A DNA stretch of 64,000 nucleotides from an uncultured Desulfobacter sp. (GCF_963666145.1 NZ_OY762614.1:2966501-3030500), one strand, 5' to 3'. Positions 19,450 through 28,288 are shown, counted from the stretch's first letter. The notes: generated from the letters alone by a model not told the origin. A program made the numbers and translations.

Positions 19450-20115
19450 TTATTCGGAATCGGATTCGATTTCTTTGATGTGTTCAGACACCCCGGGAAT
19501 TTTTTCAAGAGCAATCTGGCTTTGATCGGTCCCTGCATAATTTTCCACAATATACTGGTAGCGTTTCAGGGCCGCTTCGTATTTTTCTGTTTTGTTGTAA
19601 AAATTAGCGACATACAATTCATGGCTGGCTATATTGTCAATGCAGGCATCAATGTTCGCCAGGGCTTTTTGGCTGTATTCATTTTCCGGAAACAACCGGA
19701 TCAGTCTTTCAAATTCAGCCATTGCTTTTTCAGCCGGCGTGGCATCCCTGTCTATGGTGTCTATCTGATTGAACCAGCACATTGCAATCTGGTTGATAAT
19801 GTAGGGCACCGCCTCATTTTTGGGATGCATTTTCTCAAAGTTTTCATAGGCAGCAATGGCCTCAGGATATTCTTTGAGGTGGAAATGGGCATCGGCTATT
19901 TTCAATTCAGCCAAAATGGCATATTGGCTGAACGGGTACCAGTCCTTCAGGTCAGTATACGCCTTAACCGCATCCTCATAGTCTTCATTCATAAATGAAG
20001 CAGCACCTTCGGCAGCCAGCTGCTGGGCGTTTTTGTTCATTTGATGGGTTTCTTCAAACAGGGAGCATCCTGACAGCAGAAGAAAAGCCATTCCTGCAAT
20101 GAAAATTTTTTTCAT
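19450..20115 (-). CDS. bamD: outer membrane assembly lipoprotein BamD (ComL/YfiO)
   Basis: A periplasm-facing lipoprotein of the BAM complex, which inserts beta-barrel proteins in the outer membrane. The 221 residues start with a lipoprotein signal peptide, MKKIFIAGMAFLLLSGC, with lipidation expected at Cys17. Several TPR-like helix pairs follow (DAVKAYTDLKDWYPFSQYA, EAIAAYENFEKMHPKNE), as expected for BamD. It lies directly behind trxB with a 2-base gap, so trxA-trxB-bamD is probably one transcript. Confidence 0.88.
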   Translation of the reverse strand: MKKIFIAGMAFLLLSGCSLFEETHQMNKNAQQLAAEGAASFMNEDYEDAVKAYTDLKDWYPFSQYAILAELKIADAHFHLKEYPEAIAAYENFEKMHPKNEAVPYIINQIAMCWFNQIDTIDRDATPAEKAMAEFERLIRLFPENEYSQKALANIDACIDNIASHELYVANFYNKTEKYEAALKRYQYIVENYAGTDQSQIALEKIPGVSEHIKEIESDSE

Positions 20116-20117
20116 GT

Positions 20118-21032
20118 TTAAGCGTTCTCTACATAGTGTTCTGCGCAGACTGCTGCTGTGGCACCATCTCCCACAGCCGTTGCAATTTGCCGCAAGGGCG
20201 TATCCCTGACATCGCCGATGGCGAATACACCGGGTACGTTGGTCTGCATTTTGGCGTCCACAAGGATAAAACCGCTTTCATCGGTTTTTACATCACCTTT
20301 TATAAATTCGGTGTTGGGCAGGATGCCGATCCAGATAAAGCAGCCGTTGGCCTCAATCGTCTTTTCATCGCCGGTTTTTAGATTTTTTACATTGACTTTT
20401 TCAACGCTGAAAAAACCATCTATGCCGGTTACGACACTATCCCAGACGAACTCAATTTTATCGTTGGCAAATGCGCGCTCCTGGAGGATCTTGGTGGCCC
20501 GCAGTTCATCTCTGCGATGAACCACATACACTTTCTTGGCAAATTTAGTAAGAAAAATGGATTCCTGGACGGCTGTATCTCCGCCGCCCACGGCCACGAC
20601 CACTTTGTCCCGGAAAAAAGGTCCGTCACAGGTGGCGCAAAAGGAGATGCCCTTACCCATGAACTTATCCTCTCCAACCCCTAATTTTCTAGGCGATGCA
20701 CCCGAGGCGATGATCAAAGATTTGGTTTTAATGCGTTTCCCTTTGAGAATAACCTCCTTGGTTGTTCCAGAGAGATCAAGGCCTTGAACCTCTGCGGTTT
20801 CAATCTCCAACCCCAGAGTCAGTGCCTGTTCTTTTATCTTCTCGGCCAGATCAAACCCGGAAATACCTTCGGGAAATCCGGGGTAATTTTCAATCCAGTC
20901 CGTGACCAGAATCTGTCCGCCGGGCACCGCTTTTTCGATCAGAAGGACATTCATTCTCGCCCGGGCTGCATACAGTCCTGCAGTCAGGCCGCCTGGTCCG
21001 GCACCGATGATCACCAGATCATATTCGCTCAT
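20118..21032 (-). CDS. trxB: thioredoxin-disulfide reductase
   Basis: FAD- and NAD(P)H-dependent enzyme that reduces thioredoxin in the cytoplasm. Its 304 residues show the N-terminal FAD site GAGPGGLTAGLYAARA, the redox-active CATC (residues near 133-136 in ISFCATCDGPFF), the nucleotide site VGGGDTAVQE and the C-terminal FAD motif GVFAIGDVRD. It is 11 bases downstream of trxA and upstream of bamD. Confidence 0.96.
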   Translation of the reverse strand: MSEYDLVIIGAGPGGLTAGLYAARARMNVLLIEKAVPGGQILVTDWIENYPGFPEGISGFDLAEKIKEQALTLGLEIETAEVQGLDLSGTTKEVILKGKRIKTKSLIIASGASPRKLGVGEDKFMGKGISFCATCDGPFFRDKVVVAVGGGDTAVQESIFLTKFAKKVYVVHRRDELRATKILQERAFANDKIEFVWDSVVTGIDGFFSVEKVNVKNLKTGDEKTIEANGCFIWIGILPNTEFIKGDVKTDESGFILVDAKMQTNVPGVFAIGDVRDTPLRQIATAVGDGATAAVCAEHYVENA

Positions 21033-21043
21033 TGGAAATCTCC

Positions 21044-21370
21044 TTAAAGAACGCTTTTGATTGCCTCTTCAAGTTTTTCCTTGGCCACCATGCCGGTAAT
21101 TTGATTAACAACCGCTCCTCCCTTGAAAAAAATAAGGGTTGGAATGGCCTGAACATTGTGTTTGCTGGGGCTGATAGGGTTGTCGTCCACATTGACTTTG
21201 GCAATGGTGATTTGATCTCCATATTCATCGGCCAATGCTTCAAGGGTCGGGCCAATGGCTTTGCAGGGACCGCACCACGGCGCCCAGAAATCGACCATAA
21301 TCGGTTTGTCGGAAGTCTTTAACAGTTCGTCGAAATCTTCATCATTGAGGTGAATAATATTTTCCGCCAT
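21044..21370 (-). CDS. trxA: thioredoxin
   Basis: A 108-residue cytoplasmic dithiol carrier with the active site WAPWCGPCKA near residues 29-38 and the conserved cis-Pro segment AIPTLIFF. It is first in the apparent trxA-trxB-bamD operon. The next gene upstream, rubrerythrin, is about 200 bases away on the same strand, so the operon probably has its own promoter in that gap. Confidence 0.97.
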   Translation of the reverse strand: MAENIIHLNDEDFDELLKTSDKPIMVDFWAPWCGPCKAIGPTLEALADEYGDQITIAKVNVDDNPISPSKHNVQAIPTLIFFKGGAVVNQITGMVAKEKLEEAIKSVL

Positions 21371-21577
21371 AGCTAATTCCTATTTATGAGTTAAAATTGC
21401 CGTAAGTATAGGTTCATAATCGGGTTTTGTCAATTTGGGGACGCCAAAAATCACCGGTCCATCTGAAAAGGGAGACACCCTGTCCAAGAGAAGGACAAAG
21501 CGTATCCCTGTATTGTGTTTGAACGAATTATCCCATCTGTTATTTGCAAAAGAATTAGCGATGGGTAAACTTAAAAA

Positions 21578-22153
21578 TTACCAGTTTTCACCAAGAACCT
21601 CGAAATGAGCCTGGGGATGCGCACAGGCCGGGCACATTTCAACTGCTTCGGTGCCTTCATGCAGATAGCCGCAATTTCTGCAGCGCCAGGTGACAGGGGC
21701 ATCTTTTTTGAACACCTTACCGGCTTCAATATTGGCCGCCAGGTCATTGTATCTTTTTTCATGCTGTTTTTCAGCAACAGACACCATGTCAAAAACCATG
21801 GCAATGGCATCAAAACCCTCTTCTCTGGCAACGGTGGCAAAATCCGGATACATCTGGGACCACTCTTCGTTTTCTCCGGCAGCCGCAGCTTTCAGATTTT
21901 CCAGGGTGGTGCCGATGACACCGGCAGGAAAAGAACTGGTGATCTCAACCTCGCCGCCTTCAAGAAATTTAAAGAAGCGTTTTGCATGCTCTTTTTCCTG
22001 GTTGGCTGTTTCGGTAAAAATGTCTGAAATCTGCACATATCCGTCTTTTTTTGCCTGACTTGCAAAATAGGTGTAGCGCATTCTTGCCTGGGACTCACCG
22101 GCAAAAGCGGTCATCAGATTTTTTTCTGTTTTGGTTCCTTTTAGACTTGCCAT
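21578..22153 (-). CDS. rubrerythrin
   Basis: Non-haem diiron peroxidase that removes hydrogen peroxide in anaerobes. Of the 191 residues, the first ~145 form the ferritin-like four-helix bundle with EXXH-type ligands (AFAGESQARMRY, TANQEKEHAK, SVAEKQHEKRY). The last ~45 form the rubredoxin domain with CRNCG and CPAC iron ligands. It lies 62 bases downstream of a Fur/PerR-type regulator gene, on the same strand. That pairing is typical of peroxide-stress units in sulfate reducers. Confidence 0.95.
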   Translation of the reverse strand: MASLKGTKTEKNLMTAFAGESQARMRYTYFASQAKKDGYVQISDIFTETANQEKEHAKRFFKFLEGGEVEITSSFPAGVIGTTLENLKAAAAGENEEWSQMYPDFATVAREEGFDAIAMVFDMVSVAEKQHEKRYNDLAANIEAGKVFKKDAPVTWRCRNCGYLHEGTEAVEMCPACAHPQAHFEVLGENW

Positions 22154-22215
22154 AATCGATTCTCCTTAAATCCTAAGATGTATTGTTTCCATGCGGTGCT
22201 TTGCCGCGACCAGAA

Positions 22216-22647
22216 TTATTGTTTGGGTTCAGTCGTTTTGCTGCGGCACTGATCACAATAACCTGAAAGGCAGATCCTTTTTCCGGTGATCAAAAAATTT
22301 TTTTCCATGTCCGGGGGCAGTTTTAAACTATCCAGGAGATCTGCCTGAAAATCAAATATATTGTGACAGGATACGCAGTAAAAATGGTGATGAACGTTTT
22401 GATTCGGATCAAACCGTCTGGGGTCGCCATGACCTTCCACAACATCAATCATATTGGCGCCTGCAAAGGTTAAAAGCGTCCGGTTTACTGTATCTATGCT
22501 GATATTGGGGAATTGTTTTTTTACCTCTTTGTGAATCTGTTCTGCGCTGGGGTGGGAAACAGAGGCTGTTAACACCTTGTATATTGCTGCCCTTTGCGGC
22601 GTAATTTTCAGCTTGTTTTCCTTGCATTTTTTGTAGAATAGATCCAA
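22216..22647 (-). CDS. Fur-family regulator, PerR-like
   Basis: A 143-residue metal-dependent repressor. The winged helix is at residues 1-85 (TPQRAAIYKVLTASVSHPSA). The regulatory metal site includes HHHFYCVSCHNI (CxxC plus His). A C-terminal CXXC-like pair, CLSGYCDQC, provides structural zinc. It is followed by rubrerythrin, which favours a peroxide-sensing PerR role over iron control, though PerR and Fur cannot be separated by eye. A 12-bp perfect inverted repeat upstream at 22670-22700 is a candidate autoregulatory operator. Confidence 0.85.
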   Translation of the reverse strand: MDLFYKKCKENKLKITPQRAAIYKVLTASVSHPSAEQIHKEVKKQFPNISIDTVNRTLLTFAGANMIDVVEGHGDPRRFDPNQNVHHHFYCVSCHNIFDFQADLLDSLKLPPDMEKNFLITGKRICLSGYCDQCRSKTTEPKQ

Positions 22648-22669
22648 GTAAGCGACCTCTTTGCGTTAA

Positions 22670-22700
22670 ATTCTAAATAGGAATAAAACCTATTTAGAAT
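22670..22700. promoter_or_regulatory. palindromic operator candidate upstream of PerR-like gene
   Basis: ATTCTAAATAGG (22670-22681) and CCTATTTAGAAT (22689-22700) form a perfect 12-bp inverted repeat with a 7-base spacer. It is 23-53 bases upstream of the PerR-like start codon. AT-rich symmetric sites here are typical for Fur-family autoregulation. No T tract follows, so a terminator is unlikely. Confidence 0.55.
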
Positions 22701-22719
22701 GGATAGTCAATAAAAAATG

Positions 22720-22904
22720 CTGATTATAACGGATTTGGGGGAGGCCACTAATTCGGCTTTTTGGTCCTTCCCTATTTTCAGGCCTCTTGGTCATTACGCA
22801 TGAATTCTTTGTCCTATTTGGGGTCGCGATTCAGGGCAGGATTTAAAATAATCTACAATAAATTCAAATAGTTAAATATGGCCCCCCAAATCCGTTATAA
22901 TCAG
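22720..22904. mobile_element. 185-bp MITE-like element with 22-bp inverted termini and 8-bp target duplication
   Basis: The termini 22720-22741 and 22883-22904 are perfect 22-bp inverted repeats starting CTGATTATAACGG. They are flanked directly by the 8-bp repeat AAAAAATG at 22712-22719 and 22905-22912, the expected mark of insertion. The interior of about 140 bp has no open frame for a transposase, so this is a non-autonomous element. It has entered the gap between the PerR-like gene and aroB. The parent transposase family is not identifiable from this window. Confidence 0.85.
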
Positions 22905-23064
22905 AAAAAATGTGTTGCTGCTATTGAAATAGACCTGTCCGGGCTTGATATATAAGTGCCATACACCTCGCCTTGTTTTAAAATCTGTGTAAAACCATTT
23001 CAAAAGTGTAAATTCAGCATAAAGAGAAGCGAGCATGAAAATAATTTCATAAGGATAACGAATC
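22905..23064. other. intergenic DNA between MITE and aroB; possible small disrupted frame
   Basis: A minus-strand frame starting inside the aroB end (23093) would encode about 73 residues. Its last ~10 codons come from the MITE terminus, so any original frame had a different end. The peptide has no recognisable domain and I do not call it a gene. No promoter or RNA is evident here. Confidence 0.35.
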
Positions 23065-24102
23065 TCAGGCAAAATAGCCACGAATAAAAGCATTTAGCTC
23101 GTCATAGCTTATGTTCTCCACCCGGGCCTGCCCGATCTGCTCAAGGAAAACAAAAAAGAGGTGGTCACCCTGTTTTTTCTTATCCCTGGAAGCCGCTTCA
23201 ATAATTTGCTCCGGCGGGAAGTCAAAGGCGACTGGAAGTCTCAGGCCTGAAAGCAACTCTTTGATTCGTTCCACATCCCCTTGATTGATGAATCCTTTTT
23301 GCTGGGAGAATTGTGCTGCCGCCACCATACCTGCCGCAACCGCACGGCCATGGCCGCTGGGGTTGAGTTTTTCAAATGCATGTCCGATGGTGTGCCCGAA
23401 GTTCAGCTTGCGGCGCTCTCCGGCCTCCCGTTCATCGGCCTGGACCACACGGGATTTGATGGCCACGGAATCGGCCACCATCCGGAAAACCGTTTCCCGG
23501 TCCAGGGCCAGGGCTTTGTTCCGGTTGTTTTCAATAAACTCTAAAAGAGCTCGGTCGTTGATCAGTCCATGTTTGACAATCTCGGCCAGGCCGTTGGAAA
23601 TTTCCTTGTCCGGCAGGGTGGAGAGCATATCAATGTCACACAGCACAAACTGCGGTTGGCAGAATACCCCGACCATATTTTTAAAGGCATCCAGATTGAC
23701 GCCGTTTTTGCCGCCAACGCTGGCATCGACCTGGGAGAGAAGAGAGGTTGAAACAAATCCGAATCGGATGCCCCTTAGGAAGACAGATGCCGCAAATCCG
23801 GCAATGTCACAGACAATACCGCCGCCGATGGCCAGTAAAAAACTTGACCTGTCGCACCCGGCTTTAATCATTTCCCGCAGGATGTATTCCACCGTCGCAA
23901 GGGTTTTGATTTTTTCCCCGGTACCGATGGTGATTACATGACCGGCCGGAAATGACGCCCTGTAATGTTTGAGGATGTTTTCATCGGTAACAATAACTAC
24001 AGAACCCTGATCCGGCATATAGCCTTTTACACTGGACAGGGTTGCTCCCACATGGATATCAGATCTGCTCTGCCGACCTTCAACCGTAAACGTTTTAATC
24101 AT
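23065..24102 (-). CDS. aroB: 3-dehydroquinate synthase
   Basis: Second step of the shikimate pathway: converts DAHP to 3-dehydroquinate using NAD and a divalent metal. The 345 residues show the NAD-binding GGGIVCDIAGFAASVFLRG, then STSLLSQVDASVGGKNGVN, and the metal ligands in EIVKHGLI and GHTIGHAFE. It stands alone on the minus strand, downstream of a 280-base gap that separates it from the divergent NarL-type regulator. Confidence 0.95.
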   Translation of the reverse strand: MIKTFTVEGRQSRSDIHVGATLSSVKGYMPDQGSVVIVTDENILKHYRASFPAGHVITIGTGEKIKTLATVEYILREMIKAGCDRSSFLLAIGGGIVCDIAGFAASVFLRGIRFGFVSTSLLSQVDASVGGKNGVNLDAFKNMVGVFCQPQFVLCDIDMLSTLPDKEISNGLAEIVKHGLINDRALLEFIENNRNKALALDRETVFRMVADSVAIKSRVVQADEREAGERRKLNFGHTIGHAFEKLNPSGHGRAVAAGMVAAAQFSQQKGFINQGDVERIKELLSGLRLPVAFDFPPEQIIEAASRDKKKQGDHLFFVFLEQIGQARVENISYDELNAFIRGYFA

Positions 24103-24384
24103 ATTTTTTGCCTTGGGAAATGGTGTGGATGGTAATCATCTTTTTTCAGGTCAGGGAATGGAAAACTTAGACATCGCAAATCGCGCGAGGGCTTTTATGG
24201 TTTCCATGGTCCTTAACTATTGTTTTGTTGCGTACTTTTTTATCAATATTCGATGGCTTGGGCAAACAAAAAAAGGATGCCCGTTTCAAGTGCGGTCTTT
24301 ATTTTTATGTGTATAGATAATTCAATTAATATTTGATTTTAACGGATCTTCAATATAAACTTCGACAAAATATTTTGGAGTCAT

Positions 24385-25035
24385 ATGCAGTTAAAAGTCC
24401 TCATAGCTGACGACCATGCCATCATCCGGGAAGGATTGCGAAGCCTTCTGGAAAACAGGGGTATACAGGTGATGGATATTGCAAAAAACGGTAGAGAGGC
24501 CGTTGAAAAGGCCATTGCCCTTAAGCCGGATATTGTGATGATGGATATTTCCATGCCTGATCTTAACGGTGTGGAAGCCACAGCCAGAATCAGGGAAGAG
24601 CTCCCCCACACAAGGGTGATCGCCTTGTCTATGCATTCAAGCAAAAAAATTATTGATCAAATGTTTGATTCGGGCGCTTCGGGCTATATTCTTAAAGAGT
24701 CTGCCTTTGATGAGATCTATGATGCTATCCAGGAAGTGCTTCGGACTAATTTTTATTTGACACCCGCCATTGCCAGGATGTGTACCGATGACAATGGCAG
24801 AGATCGCAGCGCACGAGAGGCACAGCCCCAATTCAATAAAATTTCCCGCAAGGAACGCGAAGTCCTGCAATTGATTGCCGAAGGCAAAAAAACCAGGGAA
24901 ATTGCCGAAACAATGGGGGTCAGCATTAAGACTGTGGAAACCCATCGAAGAAATATTATGAAAAAACTCAATATTTTTTCAGTGGCCGGGTTAACAAAAT
25001 ATGCCATCCTTGAAGACATTATCGCTTTGGAATAA
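24385..25035 (+). CDS. NarL/FixJ-type response regulator
   Basis: A 216-residue DNA-binding regulator. The receiver domain (1-120) has ADDHAIIREGL, the phospho-acceptor Asp in DIVMMDISMPDLNGVEA (near D54) and the Lys of YILKES. The LuxR-type helix-turn-helix (about 145-210) includes SRKEREVLQLIAEGKKTREIA and VETHRRNIMKKL. A hybrid histidine kinase gene follows 51 bases later and is the natural partner. Target genes are unknown. Confidence 0.9.
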   Translation: MQLKVLIADDHAIIREGLRSLLENRGIQVMDIAKNGREAVEKAIALKPDIVMMDISMPDLNGVEATARIREELPHTRVIALSMHSSKKIIDQMFDSGASGYILKESAFDEIYDAIQEVLRTNFYLTPAIARMCTDDNGRDRSAREAQPQFNKISRKEREVLQLIAEGKKTREIAETMGVSIKTVETHRRNIMKKLNIFSVAGLTKYAILEDIIALE

Positions 25036-25086
25036 TGAAAACACTGGAATAGGCTGACAGCACACAACGCACCAGGATACGGACTG

Positions 25087-26241
25087 ATGGAACATATTAC
25101 TACTGCAACTCAGTTTGAAAAAACAGATGCCGTGGAGGCCCTTGCCAACGGAATTGCCCATGACGTCAACAATCTGCTGACCGCCATCAAGGGACATGCC
25201 TCCCTGATGCTGAACAATGTTAACCCCACAGATCCGCTTTACGGCCACATTATTGAAATTTTGTCCAGCGTTGATAAGGGCTCCGATCTTGCCAACCAAC
25301 TGCTGGGATTTGCCATGGCCGATGAGGTCTATTTAACGCGTATGGATGCCAACAGGCTTGTGCGCTCGGTGGTGGAAACCCTTAACCTGAAAGGCAAGCG
25401 GATCATCCTGGATGTAAGCCTCGATCCCAAGCCCTTGATTATCAAAGGCGATCCTGAAAAAATTAAACAGGTGGTCACAGCTATCGTCAAAAATGGATTG
25501 CAGGCCATGCCTGCCGGGGGCAAACTTTCCGTGCGCACGGAAGCTGCCGCTATTTTAAACGGCACCGCAGACGACTTTGGGGTGGAATCCGGTTTTTTTT
25601 GTAAAATTACCATATCCGATACCGGCATCCGCATGGACAGCGCGACCCTGGAACGAATATTTAAAGCCTTTTATTCCCACAACCATAATCAGTTCCCTGA
25701 AAAAAAGGGACTGGGGCTTACCTTTGCAAAGAAAATCGTAAAACATCACCACGGCGTCATTGATGTATGGAGTTCTTTGAATGTCGGATCTTCGTTTTCC
25801 ATAATCCTGCCCCTGGCAGAGCATAACCTCAACCACCTGGATGATATACCTTCCGCCCAGGATGAACTCAAGCTTGGTCATGAATGCGTGCTTTTGGTGG
25901 ATGATGAAGAGCGTATTCTCAACGTTGGAAAAACAATATGCAAAGCCTTGGGGTATACGGTTTTTACGGCGGATTCCGGTGAAAAGGCATTGAAACTATA
26001 TACAGAAAAAAAGAACGACATCAATGTTGTGGTTTTGGACATGATCATGCCGGGCATGGATGGGCTGGAGGTGTTCATGGCGTTGAAAAAAATCAACCCT
26101 AATATTAAGGTGTTGCTCTCCACAGGATATGCCATTGATGAAAATGCCCAGGAGATGCTTAGACAAGGTTGCAAAGGATATATTCTCAAGCCCTATTCCG
26201 TGGTGGATTTTTCACATAAGTTAAGAGAGATTCTTGGGTGA
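25087..26241 (+). CDS. hybrid histidine kinase with C-terminal receiver
   Basis: A 384-residue soluble kinase. There is no sensor domain ahead of the phospho-acceptor helix (H25 in NGIAHDVNNLLTAIKGH). A HATPase domain follows, with VVTAIVKNGLQAM and GLGLTFAKKIVKHHHG. The first G box reads DTGIRMD instead of the usual DTGxGM/I. The receiver (about 270-384) has LLVDDEERI and the acceptor Asp in VVVLDMIMPGMDG. Lack of a sensor suggests that input comes from a partner protein. It lies behind the NarL-type regulator gene. Confidence 0.87.
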   Translation: MEHITTATQFEKTDAVEALANGIAHDVNNLLTAIKGHASLMLNNVNPTDPLYGHIIEILSSVDKGSDLANQLLGFAMADEVYLTRMDANRLVRSVVETLNLKGKRIILDVSLDPKPLIIKGDPEKIKQVVTAIVKNGLQAMPAGGKLSVRTEAAAILNGTADDFGVESGFFCKITISDTGIRMDSATLERIFKAFYSHNHNQFPEKKGLGLTFAKKIVKHHHGVIDVWSSLNVGSSFSIILPLAEHNLNHLDDIPSAQDELKLGHECVLLVDDEERILNVGKTICKALGYTVFTADSGEKALKLYTEKKNDINVVVLDMIMPGMDGLEVFMALKKINPNIKVLLSTGYAIDENAQEMLRQGCKGYILKPYSVVDFSHKLREILG

Positions 26242-26270
26242 CGCACCAAATGGTGAAACGCCATCACTCC

Positions 26271-26299
26271 TTGACACAATTTTCTTGATTTTCTATAGT
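26271..26299 (+). promoter_or_regulatory. sigma-70-type promoter for minCDE
   Basis: TTGACA at 26271-26276 and TATAGT at 26294-26299 are separated by 17 bases, an almost consensus housekeeping promoter. It lies 91 bases before the minC ATG and no other gene intervenes. Confidence 0.75.
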
Positions 26300-26390
26300 C
26301 TTGTGAACATTCTAAATCCATATTCTGGATGGCTTTTTTACGCCGGTCAGAAATGGTACGGATCAATCTCAACTTTGCATATGGATTTTA

Positions 26391-27080
26391 ATGATAAATT
26401 TTGATAACACCGCTCCTGTAAAGCTCAAAGGTGCCGGTGGCGGGTTGTGGATTACCATAGACCCTTCCCATCCGGAGTCTGAAATCATTGCTGAAATTGA
26501 CAGGTTGTTGAAAAAATTAAAACATCTGGCCATAAATGCGGATGTGATCCTCGATATCGGTGATGCCGATGGGCAAGAAGAACTGGTTGGCAGGATAAAA
26601 TCACACCTGGAAAGCAATTTCGAGCTTGGTACGATTTCAACCTCCCCCAAAAAACGATCTATTCCAACCGAACGTCGCCGCCAACGGGATCTGTCCAAGG
26701 GCTGGAACCATCATAAAAGTGATGTCCTTATGCTGCGGGGACGGGTGCGTTCCGGTCAGAAAATAAATGCCAGAAAGCATCTGGTTATTACAGGGGACGT
26801 GAACCCCGGAGCCGAACTCACCGCAGGCGGCGATGTCATTGTGCTTGGCACCCTGGCAGGAAAAGTACATGCTGGATACCCGGAAAACGACGGAGCCATA
26901 GTATTTTCCCTGGTATTTAACCCAAGTCTGGTAAAAATCGGACTGGTCACTGCCAGCGGCGCCGGCGAACCGGGCACCCAGGGGCCTGAATTTGCCTGTG
27001 TGGAGCAGGACGGGATTGTGGTTAAAAATTATATGAAAGAAAATCCGTTCAAACGGATGCCCTGGCCGGAAGTGATTTAA
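26391..27080 (+). CDS. minC: septum site-determining protein MinC
   Basis: Inhibits FtsZ ring formation away from midcell. The 229 residues divide into an N-terminal FtsZ-inhibiting domain (1-100) and the C-terminal beta-helix that binds MinD and FtsZ (about 120-225), seen in VRSGQKINARKHLVITGDV, NPGAELTAGGDVIVLGTLAG and KVHAGYPENDGA. First gene of a minC-minD-minE operon behind a consensus-like promoter. No clear Shine-Dalgarno precedes the ATG. Confidence 0.93.
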   Translation: MINFDNTAPVKLKGAGGGLWITIDPSHPESEIIAEIDRLLKKLKHLAINADVILDIGDADGQEELVGRIKSHLESNFELGTISTSPKKRSIPTERRRQRDLSKGWNHHKSDVLMLRGRVRSGQKINARKHLVITGDVNPGAELTAGGDVIVLGTLAGKVHAGYPENDGAIVFSLVFNPSLVKIGLVTASGAGEPGTQGPEFACVEQDGIVVKNYMKENPFKRMPWPEVI

Positions 27081-27111
27081 AGAAAAACAATCATAACTAT
27101 TGAGGTGTAAC

Positions 27112-27906
27112 TTGGAAGGAAAAATTATTGTCGTAACATCTGGAAAGGGCGGCGTGGGTAAAACAACAGCGACCTCTTCCCTTGGCGCAGCACTGGCACT
27201 TGAAGGAAAACGGGTTGCCATTGTGGATATGGATATCGGACTGCGTAACCTTGATGTGGTCATGGGCCTGGAAAACCGGATTGTTTTTAATATTGTGGAT
27301 GTGGTCCAGGGCCGGTGCAAGATTGACCAGGCCGCCATCCGGGACAGACGTATTGACAATCTTTTTCTGATTCCGGCCTCCCAAAGTGACAATAAAGATG
27401 TGCTGACACCGGAAGGGGTTGAGCGGGTGGCCAAGGAGCTGCGAACAAAATTTGATTATGTGATCATGGACTCTCCGGCCGGCATCGAAAGAGGGTTTGA
27501 AAATTCCGTTGCCGGTGCCAATGAAGCGGTTGTGGTCTGTACGCCGGATGTCTCCGCCGTCAGGGATGCCGATCGGGTTATCGGTCTTTTGTACGCCCGC
27601 TCCCTTGAACCTAAACTCATTGTCAACCGTATTGAACCCGCCCGTGTGGAGCGTGGTGAAATGCTAAGTCATGAAGATGTACTGGATATATTGTCCATTG
27701 ATCTGGTAGGCCTTGTGCCCATGGATGAAAAGGTGCTCATCTCCTCGAACACCGGTACACCCCTGGTGCTCCAGAACGATTCCATTGCCGGACAGGCCTT
27801 TCGACGGATTGCCAAACGTCTGAATGGAGAGGATGTCCCCATTCAGACGCCGAATCGAAAAACCAGCGTATGGAGCAAACTGGGTAAAACTTTCGGGTTA
27901 AGATAA
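27112..27906 (+). CDS. minD: septum site-determining protein MinD
   Basis: Membrane-associated ATPase that recruits MinC and oscillates with MinE. The 264 residues start EGKIIVVTSGKGGVGKTT with the deviant Walker A, followed by VDMDIGLRNLD and VIMDSPAGIERG. The C terminus SVWSKLGKTFGLR fits the amphipathic membrane-targeting helix. I use the TTG at 27112, which has GAGGTG just upstream and gives the family N terminus; a TTG at 27100 would add four residues. It lies between minC and minE. Confidence 0.95.
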   Translation: MEGKIIVVTSGKGGVGKTTATSSLGAALALEGKRVAIVDMDIGLRNLDVVMGLENRIVFNIVDVVQGRCKIDQAAIRDRRIDNLFLIPASQSDNKDVLTPEGVERVAKELRTKFDYVIMDSPAGIERGFENSVAGANEAVVVCTPDVSAVRDADRVIGLLYARSLEPKLIVNRIEPARVERGEMLSHEDVLDILSIDLVGLVPMDEKVLISSNTGTPLVLQNDSIAGQAFRRIAKRLNGEDVPIQTPNRKTSVWSKLGKTFGLR

Positions 27907-27916
27907 GGAGAGTTGG

Positions 27917-28183
27917 ATGCTGCAAGAATTTTTGAGACGGTTCACAGGCCAGAAAAGAAGTAGTGACGAAGCAAAAAAGCGGCTTCAATTTTCTTTAATT
28001 TACGATAAGCTGGAAGTGAACGATACAACTTTGACAGATCTTCAGACGGATATCGTTAATGTGATATCAAAGTATTTTGAAATTGATAAAGAAGCATTGG
28101 AGCTTAAGGTCAAAAATGATAAAGATGTCTCTGCTCTGGTGTTTAATACCCCCATTCTTCATGTAAAAAGAAAAGGGGCATAG
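27917..28183 (+). CDS. minE: cell division topological specificity factor MinE
   Basis: An 88-residue regulator that stimulates MinD ATPase and sets the oscillation. It has the N-terminal amphipathic stretch MLQEFLRRF, a MinD-interacting segment in AKKRLQFSLIYDKL, and a C-terminal dimerisation domain. It starts 10 bases after minD with GGAGAG upstream and is last in minCDE. Confidence 0.92.
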   Translation: MLQEFLRRFTGQKRSSDEAKKRLQFSLIYDKLEVNDTTLTDLQTDIVNVISKYFEIDKEALELKVKNDKDVSALVFNTPILHVKRKGA

Positions 28184-28218
28184 GCCTCGGATATTTGGGG
28201 TATGCCGATGATGAAATA

Positions 28219-28256
28219 AAACCGACCGGAAACAAAGTATTGTTTCCGGTCGGTTT
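28219..28256. terminator. bidirectional terminator between minE and aspS
   Basis: A perfect 16-bp stem (28219-28234 with 28241-28256) with a 6-base loop has flanking A and T runs. It lies between convergent genes and can serve both. Confidence 0.9.
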
Positions 28257-28288
28257 TTTAATTCTAAATGCCGGGATTGGGATTGCCC

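Noticed and set aside
5190..28208. Shared 14-mer ATTTGGGGTATGCC near 5190 and again near 28193
   Set aside because: One copy is the codon context of a gene end, and nothing else around the two is alike. Probably coincidence.
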